Positions 1 through 10,962 of a DNA stretch of 64,000 bases are shown one piece after another. The stretch is from Rotaria macrura. Taxonomy: Eukaryota > Rotifera > Eurotatoria > Philodinida > Philodinidae. Position numbers and translations under genes: made by a program. The notes beneath the pieces were generated by a model, which did no database searches, was not told the origin of the DNA, and was given only the letters and a program-made list of their open reading frames with translations. Where the stretch lies: positions 1 to 64,000 of the forward strand of contig OENT01000924.1 in the NCBI GenBank assembly GCA_900239685.1, given 5' to 3'. How positions within the stretch are numbered: position 1 is the stretch's first letter; each line of letters begins with the position of its first letter.

Positions 1-1714
1 TAACATGTATGACTTTATGGGGGATGATCCATTTCTGCTTAAAGTGGAACAACTTCCCTATCGATGGGTACTAGTGTCCACTGCTGGATTATCAATTCAT
101 TGTTCTATCCTCATACCATAGTCATATGTGGTTTATAACAGATTTCATATGTCATCTATATGTCATGGTGCTTATTTTACGTAGATACATGAAAATGATG
201 ATGAAGTTCAACACTTTTTACAAGTAGTATAAGACAGACGGCTTAACATGACGAAAAAGTGATTAGTAAAAACAAACATGTTCAAACATAATTTGATAAT
301 ATTGACACAACTCGTTGTGATACTAGTCAAAGCAAGATAAAGTCGAATCATTGATGCCTTACATGAAATATTTACATTGATTGCATGCAGTTCATCTTAC
401 TGATTGAAAATACATGGTTTGCTTTGATTTAACATAATTAAATCATGCAAAACGATGAACATCTTAAAAGATTCATAAAAAAAAATCCAGAAAAACTGAT
501 TAGGAGTTTTCTTTTACGTTGATTGAAAGTTCTATTCGGGTAGATTCATGTTTTTCAGTATTATTTCAAGTTGTTCATGCCAAAGTGTAATTAGTACTTA
601 GGAAAAAAAACTGTCTTAATTATCTATAAATGACATTCCAAAAGTCTTAAAGCATGGCAATCATGTCCATTCTAATTATATGATTTATTTCCTATTTATC
701 TATTCATTTTTATTAAAGTCTATATTCTCATGGAGATTTAAATTTCTAATATGAAACTATTTCCTCACGGAATACTTATGAACCTATTTACTATATAAAG
801 CTATGCAATCGTATTGATCGTAGATAGTTCCCTTGACGATGGCTTGAATCGGTTAACACTTTATTCATCAAATTTAGAAAATAAGACAAAAGAATGATTG
901 ATAAGATTTAAACGTTATTAAAAATTTATTGATCCTTGTCTTTATAATAAAGTTTTGTGCCATTCATCCAAAAACAAGAACAACTAAATAAAAGACCATG
1001 TTAATCATTAACTACTAGGCAACATTAATGCTCAGAGAAACTTCATCGTACGAAAGTGTTTCTGTAATCTTATTGATCAATCAGTATACTGTATTTACAT
1101 ATAGCTATATCTTAAAACTTGTAGTGTTTAGTGTATTGATATAAAATATTCGATCGAACGAAAAACATGATACTTGTCTTTTATAACTAGTATTATTTTA
1201 GTACAGGAATCTTATTGAATAATTAAAGTGAATTGAATAGATCTTTAACATAACTATAGTTATTTAAGAAAAGTATTGTTTTCAGAACGAGATCTTAATA
1301 GAAATGACTTCATAGACATTGAAGCCTACACTATAGATCTTTATATTGTTTCTTATCGATGAAGTAAACTGAAGTTAATATCGTTCATTAACTCTCATCG
1401 GTTACTATAAAAGTCTTCAACATTACAATATAATTAAATTTTAGTCAATAATAACGAATGAGGTTTAAACAACTGTCATTTGAAAAGTTGATTCAAGAAT
1501 ATTTTTAATACTATAGATGAGCTCTTGCAAATGGTAGATTAAACTTCTGCTAGACATCAATCTCATAGGATACAAAGAGAACAGAAAGAAAAACAGACAT
1601 TTGATTCTTTTTTTTCTTTCTAAATTAAGACTTTTAATTAAAACAAATATATCTATGTCAAAAGCAATCATGTCAAATATTGTTTACGTTTTGTTTAAAG
1701 TAGTAATGACTTAC
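1..1714. other. Non-coding DNA: 3' intron or flank of the receptor gene
   Basis: This AT-rich stretch lies downstream (minus strand) of the last recognised receptor exon, which ends at a good donor site at 1714-1713. I looked for the missing M3 segment, the cytoplasmic loop and M4 on the minus strand and did not see them. It is therefore either the start of an intron of more than 1.7 kb or the flank of a truncated gene. The only longer open frames here are short and of no recognisable composition. Confidence 0.5.
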
Positions 1715-3432
1715 CAGGTATCGATTCAGCAAGTAGAAGTAGTAGAAGAAATAGACCAGAAAATATAGATATAGTTAAAATCATTTTTGCCGGTGATTCA
1801 GGTGGAATCCAGAAAACTACCATTGTTGCTGCAGATAAAAGTAAACATGGCAATATTAGAATGTATCCATAAAGACCACCTTTTCGTTGAATAATCATGG
1901 CAAATGTTAACAATGAAAATGAATCATTAGTTATAGTATTTTTTGCATCAAGCGGTATGACTTTCCATTCATTGGAATTTAAATAGGCTGTCATGTCCAT
2001 AGCTGGTATATTTTCTTTAAATGCAAGTATGACTTTTGAAAAATCGTACGTCCATGAACGATATGTTAATGAACATTGATGAATATCATAGGGAAATTTC
2101 GTTATATCAAGAAAACACACACTAAATTGCATCGTAGCTGGTACGTATAGAATATCACCCGTATGTTGTATGACAGCGGAAATTTCACGCCAATCTTTTA
2201 AACGTTCATCAGCATAATTGTATAAAACGACATCCTAAAATAGTTTAGTTTTGTTTAGAAATCTTTCTAGAAAAAAAAAACAAAAGAAAAGTTTTTCTCT
2301 ATTTGTTAATACCGGCGTCCATATTGAATCAGCTGGTAAACAAACTGTTGCTAATCCACCATAGTCAGCAGGATTCCAAACTAAATTCATATCTTGCCAA
2401 ATCAATGTTTTCCATGTGTTTGTTTGCATTCTTTGACCAGTCGAGCCAAGATCAAATAATTGTATTAGAGTTAAACCAAATGAAATAGTTATTGGTTCAG
2501 AAACGTTTCGTATTGGACGTGCATATATTGTTGGATAATTATTTAATAAATCGCGTATCAAACGTTTTTCATGAGTTAAACGTTTTGTTTTAGGAGGATG
2601 TATTAAATTGGAATTATTTGATTGACGTGATGATGATGACGATGAATAGTGACGATATTTCGTGCGCTCTTGGCCATCATTGTGAACAGTGTTAATACCA
2701 AAAATATCTATAGAGAAAGAATTCAATTGAACATTGAATAAAAGTCAAATACTGCTTAAATTCGTGTCGATAGTTAGATTTTTTTCAATCCAATTCTAGA
2801 AAGCTTTTTAATGTTTTATCAAATAAAAATGAACTAATTTAATTCAACTATAAAATCTTTATTTTCAATATAGTCATGCAATGTTTTTGCTGCATAATAG
2901 AAATAAATACGTCGAAATTATATTGATAAAACGATCTTATTCATCAAAAGTATTAAAACTGAAAAATACTTATTAGATAATCATATGTATATCTATACTC
3001 TTAATAAAATTTCGATAGAAATTCTTTAGCTCGATGAAATCTATATAGACCACTTTCGGTAATGAAAAACTTCAGCAAAATAAAACAAAATATTCGAAAA
3101 TATTATCCAATAAATTTTACACTTTGACTACAGTAAAAAAAAATATGTTCTCCGTTTCTATTTCTTTTACCTCGAGAATTCTCGTGCAGAATTTTATTTG
3201 ATGATTGTTCTCGTTGTTGTTGATAGTACATTTGTGATGGTTGTGAAAGAACAAGAGTAACATTTAACATCACAAAAAATAATGTCAAACTAACAAGACA
3301 TAATGATATAGTTAAATTGTAAGATCGTGTGCGTTGACGTTTGAAATCATGTGGCACGTACTGATTTTTATCATGAATAGTTGATGATAATGATGAGTTA
3401 ACATGTGTTAAATAACAGCAATAATAACACAT
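1715..3432 (-). CDS. Nicotinic-type Cys-loop receptor subunit, 5' part (partial)
   Basis: Member of the pentameric ligand-gated ion channel family, acting in the plasma membrane. Three exons join in frame: 3432-3171 (phase 1), 2707-2313 (phase 0) and 2234-1715, giving about 392 residues. The N-terminus is unusual: a Cys-rich start, a hydrophobic segment at about residues 40-62 (signal or signal anchor), then a Ser- and Arg-rich stretch before the ligand-binding domain. The splice at 2312/2235 restores the conserved WTPDVVLYN block. The Cys-loop at about residues 259-273 reads CFLDITKFPYDIHQC, with exactly 13 residues between the cysteines. M1 (starting GGLYGYILILP) and M2 (ILTISIFSGLF...LAES) follow. 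The loop-C region before M1 has no adjacent cysteine pair, so this is a non-alpha type subunit. The M1-M2 link reads ESPAK, discussed in the findings. M3, the cytoplasmic loop and M4 are not seen in the window. The family call is firm; the exact subunit class is not. Confidence 0.85.
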
Positions 3433-6400
3433 GTTGTACGAATTATCGTTTCAGTAAATATGTATATCTAGACTTTTCTTTGGTTACCAATATTCAGCCA
3501 AGTGATTTACTTCGTTATAGAAGAAGAAGAAAAAAACAAGAAAGGCTTACAAAAGATTTTGGTCACATAAATGTATTTCGATGTTATGGCTCAAAGGAAT
3601 AAACATAGAGGATCAAAGAAGAAGTTGTTTTTGTCTATTTGAATAACAACACCTCATAGAATCTGGTCGTTCTCGATTTATATCTGTCCTTTGCAAGCAC
3701 ATCGATGTCTACATGAAAGTCACGAGAGAAAATTTTGGCATTCATCTGATGATGGATTTGATGCCGAGGGGTGAATTTTTTTCCATTTTCTCTGGGTACT
3801 CTCTATCTCTCTTGTTTCCTTTCATTTTCTTATGAAGTCTTTGCATCCTGATAGTCATTATTGATAGATCTAGCAGGCATGATAAGGCAGAATAGTTCAA
3901 TAAGAATAGCTCTTCATAAATGCATACGATTAGACTTCTATTCTGTCTTCTTTACTCTTTATACACTTAATGCAATAAAGCAGTAACATGAATAGTTATT
4001 GTTTGCATGTACACTAGATTAATGAAAATGAAACATTGAAGGTCCAGATAAACATGTATCTGTAGATTTTATATTATAATAAAGAAACTAGATAAATTAG
4101 TATACGTCATTTGTCCTTACTTTTTTTTTCTTCCTCTTTTCATCTATATTCATACTGACTGGTTACAATCATATGTTTTCATGCTATACTCATTTTCGGC
4201 AAAATCTTTGAACTTAATCATAATTGTCGGAAAGAAAATGGTTTTTTGATGCATATATAACATATAGGTATACATTTTTTCTGCTCATTTAAAAGAAAAC
4301 AAGTTACAGTAAATAGATTCCATTCAAGTTAAGGGAAATCTCTCAGAAAACGTGAATCGATACGTCATAACAAATATGAAACAAGAAATAGCGTCGACAC
4401 TATTAGGATTCTCGCTTCCCCTTCTAAGTTTATTTGATTATATTAAATCATCTCTTACAGTCCTAAAACATTTTAATTTAACAGAATCCTAAATTTGAAT
4501 CTATTTTCTCAATAGATTTATCATCATATTTTAACCAAACAAACATTCATAAGACCTTAGCGTATGTATGCGCATGTACAGAATGAAAATCGTATTTCAC
4601 TGATACTTACCTCGATCAAATCGATTGTGCATGTTTAGATAAAAACAAAACAGATTGTATTATCGTGTCAAAAGATTTTCGATACACGAATACACATATC
4701 CTCTCAAACAACAACCCGTGCAGAATTTTTGTAAACACACATGGATAAACATAGTCAAAATCACTAAGAACTATAGATAGAAGTTGGATTAGTCAGATAA
4801 TTTTCTCTCTCTCTCTCTTATCTTCACATGATTGTAGGTATTCAAGAAAACATGATGTTAACATCAGTAAAAATATATGAAAAATCTCTCCGTCGAGATA
4901 CTCGATTGATATATTGATCGATCATACATATGCAACGAGTAAACATAGAAAAATAATACAGCATCAAGTTGAGACACATGATATAAATATATCACATCGA
5001 TTGAAGTAAAAAGCTCAAAATAAACTGTATACGATTGTAAACTACTACAAATCATCATTGCAATCAATGAATTCATATATATATATATATATATAGAATA
5101 ATTGTCAAATAATTATTACCTGATAATCTTCATGACAGTAGGATTGTAATTTTTGATGACAGGCAATGTAGTCATTGAAGTATGCTTACTAAATTTGTAT
5201 ACTGCTTGCTCTTCAAAAATAAAATATAAAAATCAGCAAACACAACACAAATAATGGTTGCGTATCCTTCTCGTGGGTGCTAGTTTTTTTTTCTTCTTCT
5301 AGTGTTCCTTCATCATTATATTGATGTTCTTCATCTCCTGCTCCTTCGTTCTTCTCGTCTTGTTCTTCGGCTTCGACTTCGTTATCGGCTTCTCCTCTAC
5401 TTTACTCTACTACTATACTAGATCTTTGCGTTTCTACTACTAACACCATCATCCATTGAGCCATTCATTTGCTAGTGTGCCATTCTCTTCACGTCTAGCT
5501 ATCAAACAATGAGCAGCAATAACAAATAAAATACCCTAACACATTCTTCTCATTTCTCTTCTATTTTCTGATCTCGTATTTTGAGCATTTCATATTCTGT
5601 TCTTCTTTTTCTCAATCGTTCTTATTCCGAGTTCTTGTACGATTAGTGCCATAAATCAGCTACGAATGAAATTATGTATCATAAATAAGAAAATTCCGAT
5701 AAACTTGGAGAAAATTGTAGATGAAAAACGGTGTCTGGTGAAATCTATCTATAGTAAATCTGCTTGCAAGATTCATCTTACATAGATGGTATTATCCGTA
5801 GGATTGAGAATCATAGAATGAAACTCGAAGGATGTAGTCGCACGTGCATACACAAATTCAATCAGGAATGCACGTCTGCATTCACCATGGTGTGTATACT
5901 AAGTTTTGTTCTATGATCCAGTATATGAACAGTACCCTATGATTGAACATAATTCGAAAAAAAGAAAGAGACAACATGATATCCTCATGCATTATGACAA
6001 TTAATTTATTTTGATGAGTACTAATGTACGAATTCCAACCATAAATAAATGAATCAGAAAGACGATAATGCAAATAAAATAATTAATCCTTTTCCTGTAC
6101 TTACTAACTTAATTAGTTAATAGATTTATGAAGATAAATTTTGTGATAATCATAAGATAAGATTCGATGTAATTGCGTGTTTACAAGAACCACCAACAAG
6201 TTCCATTAGAAAACCGTTGAAAAATGTATCATGATTAAATAAATATTGTGATCGAATACGATTCTCTATTCATTGTCATTGTCATTTTCTAGATTTTCAC
6301 AATTATTCGCTCTGGCTCACGTCTATACGTATGTAAATGTAAACAATGAAATTGCAGCGAATAACTACATATTAAAATCGATAATCTATTCCCTAATTAG

Positions 6401-8521
6401 ATGCATGCAATGACAATGGAAATGATGTGACGATAATACTAGTTGTTTTGAAAGAAGACGAAATATAGTAGTATGTATAACTATGCAGTCTATTAAATCA
6501 AATTAAGATGCTTGAATGCTTGAAATCATTGATTGAGTTATACTCATCAGGATGTTGAGCAACTGTCTTTACAGAAGTTATCAAGAAAAGTCGTATCAAT
6601 CGTATAGTCTTTAGAGATGAAATTCTCATTAGGATCGAATTCATTGATGAAAAGATTTTTTTTTGTTTTGTAAAATGAACTTTATTTTTCCATTCATAAA
6701 TAATGATAACATAATCCTATTATCAATTTTCATTTCACAAATAGATGATACGAACTTTCACAAGCATGAATGAATTTCTGACAAAGCCAATTTTAGCTTT
6801 CCATGTATTATTGAAATTTTATCAGCCAATTTTCAATTTCATGTAATAGCTCTTATTATTATCAAACTTATTCCCATTGGGAATTTTTGAATCATTGGCT
6901 GTAACATAGGTTTTATTTCATTTTTCTAAGAATCATACAAGGTTACTTTTTACCATTAAAAAACTCGAACCGAATTCCCTACGATGCATTATTATTCTAT
7001 TCATTCTTTTAACAGCATCTTTCAGTAAGTGGCTAGATGTTATAATAGCATCGTTTATATTTATTAGTTTTCTCAACATTACTAGCGTAGGTAACGTGTG
7101 TAATGAAACAATATTCAAGTATACAACTTCAGTGAAGGATTCCTCTTGAAAATAAAATGTATTCAAAGACATAATTTATTTGTATGTTTCATCTTTCTTT
7201 TTATCGTTTTAGAAAATCATTTCGTTCGAGCTTTCAATTCATTCATTAAGTGATTTTGTGTATCCATGTAAATCAAGTTTCAAATTTTATTTCCGTTATA
7301 TGTGTATTTTGATTATTCTAGAAATAATTACGACTTTTTGTTTTGCCCTAAAAAATCTATCGTTTCTCCAGAAGAATCTACGTAAACCAATGATCTACTG
7401 TATGCAATAGAAAATTTTCTAGAATTAATAAGTTTTTTTTTTACAATAATAATATTTTAATTAGAACTTATGCATCGAAATATGCCATAAGTTGTAGAGT
7501 TTCGAATTGAATAAGCACAAGAGCCTATGATTAGCATGATATCAAATCTTTTGAAAACCTAAAAGGAAACACTCTAAATCTTTTCTAAAAACAAAGAAAG
7601 AAACAAAAACGTTCATCTCAAAATCGAGGGAAATAAAAAAAACACGACGGTTACATCTTTAACAACTTCTTAAGCTTGTATATTATTGTCGAGCCGAGAT
7701 CTTCTATGATGATTGAATATTAATAGCATGTCTAATAGTCAATAGATGAAAAATTATTCCAATCGATCGAATTTCTCTCTGTCAAACTATTATATTCAAA
7801 TAGCTTGAATAGCTCGGTCGAATAATGATAAGCTTATTAATAACTGTATTTGACATTTTGATTGAAAATTAAAAGAAAACTCCGAAAATAATATAACATG
7901 TATTAGGAAATCAAAGTTTTTTCTTTTTTCATCGACTGACAATATCTTGAATGAAAGTCTTATTTTATTATGAGTAATTTTCTAATTAACAATTGATTGG
8001 CCATCATCTGTATTCGAATCTCTTGTGTTTGTTACAAAGGAAATTTTCAAGCAATGATGAACTAGTTTTGTGAGTTTATATTTGTATAAGCATTTTATTC
8101 TATTCATATATGACTATTCAATTGAAAAGCAAAACTGGTTCAATGGTGAATTCACATACAAAAACTCAACGGACGAGATGCAATTAATTAATACTTTTCA
8201 TTTTGGGAATTCATCGAATTAAGATACACGTACGAATGTTTCAGCATTCTTTTGCGATACCAATCTCTACTTCTTGCATTTGTTTTCATCGAATCACAGT
8301 ATATTTTGTTCGACTGAAGCAAAGCATAAAAAAATCAATTAGACCTATGAAAAACTCCAATAGATTGCGACATCTTGCTCGTAGCAATCTGAGGATTATT
8401 GCCAACGACATTGCATAGTGAAAAATATGGTGTTAGAGTCTCATATTTCGTTTTATTGAAAAATGACTTGAATCATAAGAAATATTAAAAAAAAAACAAG
8501 CCCTAAAACAAAAACTGATAA
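3433..8521. other. Gene-poor intergenic region, 5.1 kb
   Basis: No exon of a recognisable protein is seen. It contains a CT tract (about 4805-4818), an AT dinucleotide run (5075-5095) and a pyrimidine-rich, more GC-rich block at about 5280-5600. The last could belong to a 5' untranslated exon or promoter of the receptor gene to the left. Scattered open frames of 60-80 codons (for example minus 6933-7172 and plus 8203-8418) have no recognisable motifs and look random. Confidence 0.5.
5075..5095. repeat. (AT)n microsatellite
   Basis: An uninterrupted AT dinucleotide run of about ten units in intergenic DNA. Confidence 0.9.
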
Positions 8522-10709
8522 ATGACTACTGTAGGTGCAAATAATGCAAAACGAATGGAACGTTTGACAACATGTCCTATTTGTTTGGATAAATTTCGTA
8601 TTCCAAAAGTTTTACCGTGTATGCATACATTTTGTTTAACACCATGTTTAACGAACTTAGTCGATCCACGAGCACGTTCATTACGTTGTCCAGAATGTCG
8701 TCGCGAACATTTGATTCCGCCAGGTTTGACAGAAAGATTTGCTATATAGTTTTAATGAAAATTTTACCGACAGGAGGAATTCAAGCATTTCCTGCCAATT
8801 TAACAATGATTGGATTTCTTGATCTTCAACCATCAACTAATATCAATCTTCCTGATCGATGCTTCCATTGCAAACAACAAAGACAAAGTATGATAGATCA
8901 TAGAAGAGCGTCTACGTATATAAATATATAAATATATATGGATATACAATTAAAGGCAAATGTTTATTTTATTTATTGTTTAGCACTCATCAATTGTCAT
9001 GATTGTTCACAGTTTTTTTGTACTGATTGTCGTGAACCACATTTTCGAGAAACATTTTATAATATAAGTTCATCAGTTAGTCAACTTCGTCGTACATTAC
9101 CAAGATTAAGTAATCAAATTGCATCATACGAACAACGAGTGAATACGGTTAAAGTCAATTATGAACAAATTCGACGAGAAATAACGTTAAATATAGCTAA
9201 TTTAATTGAGGAACTAAAAAATCGTGAAGCAGCATTACTTACTGAAGCTGAAGTGTACATGCAATCGCAATTGAGGTATAAAAAATCAATGTTTGATATT
9301 ATAATTTTTTTGTATAATATTTGGTATAGAACGTTTCGTATTCAACAAGAAACGGCTGAAGTTGAACTAGCAAGTGTAACCAGTTTTTGTGATTCAGTAG
9401 GAACAAATTTTCCTAGGTATAAGAAAACAAAAATTCTATGAATTATTTTCTGATTTGATTCATTAATTTTAAATGCAAAAGTGGACAATCAATCACAGAT
9501 GTAGATTTAGCAAATATGCGTGCACAATCGAATCGTTATTCAAAACAAATCGATAATATACAAGCACAAATACCATCTGATGTACAGAAGGTGAGCAGGT
9601 AATGAATACAAGTTATATGAATGATTTTAAATCTATCCATCTATTTCTCATCGATAAAAATTGTCAAGCTACGAGTGACGTTTAATGATCAAGTAGCTAT
9701 ATCGTCAGCTATACAAACTTTCGGTCGATTAATCGATACGTTCTCAGAGCAACTAACTTCAACAAGTCAAGTGGTTCCATTACAACAACAACAACGGCTA
9801 CAACAACAACAACAGCAACCGCAACAATGGCAACAGCAACAACGACCACCCGTATTTTCTTCTGCACCGTATCCGCTTTCTTCAACACAATATGCTGCCA
9901 CGCCACGAAATCAATTGAATATTCGAACGACACCTCAAAATGATCAATGTAAGTGTATAAATGAAAATAATTGGTCGTTTCTATGATCAATATATCTTTC
10001 AGATCAGCATGTGGGAAATAATTCCTATGCTCATGATTCCACGACATTACAGGTTCCTTCATTATCTCAAACTGTTGGCTATCGCCCTACACAGTCCACT
10101 GTTTCCAATCGTGTTGAGAATCGAGTCACCGATTTGAGTGCAACACTGCCTGTTGGAGGTACTACATCATCTTACACAGCTACATGGAATTCACAATCGA
10201 TGCGTCGCTCTACATCTAATACTCAGCTATCGTCAGTCTTTGGGCCGAATCCATTCGCATCGGCTAGTTCTAGAACGGTTCAACAATCTACAGTTCAACT
10301 GCAAACACCCCCAGAGCCATCACCAAGACGCGCCTATGTAACGAGTACGACAGCAGCACGTTCACTCGAAGGAGACGATCGACCCATCTTTGGTGGTAGT
10401 GGTGGTGGTGGCGGCGGCGGCGGTAATACTGTCCGAGGGCGAGGTCGATCTCTCACTGCCGTAGCAATGCAAGAACAACAATCGTTAGCGAACGGTTTAC
10501 AGCGACGTGGTACATTCGTACTTGATGAGCCTAGTTTACCTAATTTACCACAATCCGGTGCTGAAAGACCCCGTGATACGGTGAATGTTCAAGAACTTTA
10601 TAATGTTCGTCGACGGAATCGTGCTAAAACACCGGTTGCCTTTACTATTAATCTTGACGAAGCAACACGATCGCCAACTTCTCAAGAAACAGACACTAGT
10701 ACTGCATAA
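8522..10709 (+). CDS. TRIM-like protein: RING finger, B-box, coiled coil, low-complexity tail
   Basis: Probable E3 ubiquitin ligase of the TRIM/RBCC type. Seven exons join in frame: 8522-8723, 8774-8887, 8984-9275, 9330-9416, 9482-9590, 9669-9948 and 10003-10709, coding for 596 residues with a TAA stop. The RING lies at about residues 18-60 (CPIC ... CMHTFC ... CPEC). Its middle pair is spaced C-x3-C (FCLTPC) rather than the usual C-x2-C. After the conserved-looking join PPGGIQAFPAN comes a B-box (CFHC, CHDC, CTDC, REPH), then a helical coiled coil. The rest is low complexity: a poly-Gln stretch, Ser/Thr/Pro-rich sequence and a run of about nine glycines. No NHL, SPRY or filamin domain is visible. 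The introns are 50-96 bp, and the 54-bp one (9276-9329) is free of stops. The first ATG of the open frame was chosen as start. The TRIM architecture is clear; the subfamily is not. Confidence 0.8.
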
Positions 10710-10828
10710 AACATAATTTTCTATTTGCTTATTCATCTCGACTATTTTTTTACACGTTAGATATTTCTTATGCTTTCTGGATGGGTTGCTCACAGCTGTT
10801 TTTTTATTTTATATTCTATCTTTTTTTA

Positions 10829-10834
10829 AATAAA
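10829..10834 (+). promoter_or_regulatory. Poly(A) signal AATAAA for the TRIM-like gene
   Basis: A canonical AATAAA lies about 120 bp past the TAA stop of the TRIM-like gene and is followed by T/AT-rich sequence. This gene and SDCCAG8 converge here: only about 250 bp separate their stop codons. Confidence 0.5.
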
Positions 10835-10939
10835 TATAATACAATTCATATATGAATAAAAAGTAAAAACTAAAAATGAACTTCACTAGAATTAAACTAC
10901 TAATGTTTGTTGATTCGCTACTAGATTTTGCTTGTCTAT

Positions 10940-10945
10940 TTTATT
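10940..10945 (-). promoter_or_regulatory. Candidate poly(A) signal for SDCCAG8
   Basis: AATAAA on the minus strand lies about 18 bases past the SDCCAG8 stop codon. It is close to the stop, so other AT-rich hexamers further down could be used instead. Confidence 0.35.
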
Positions 10946-10962
10946 TATCTGAAAAATAAATT

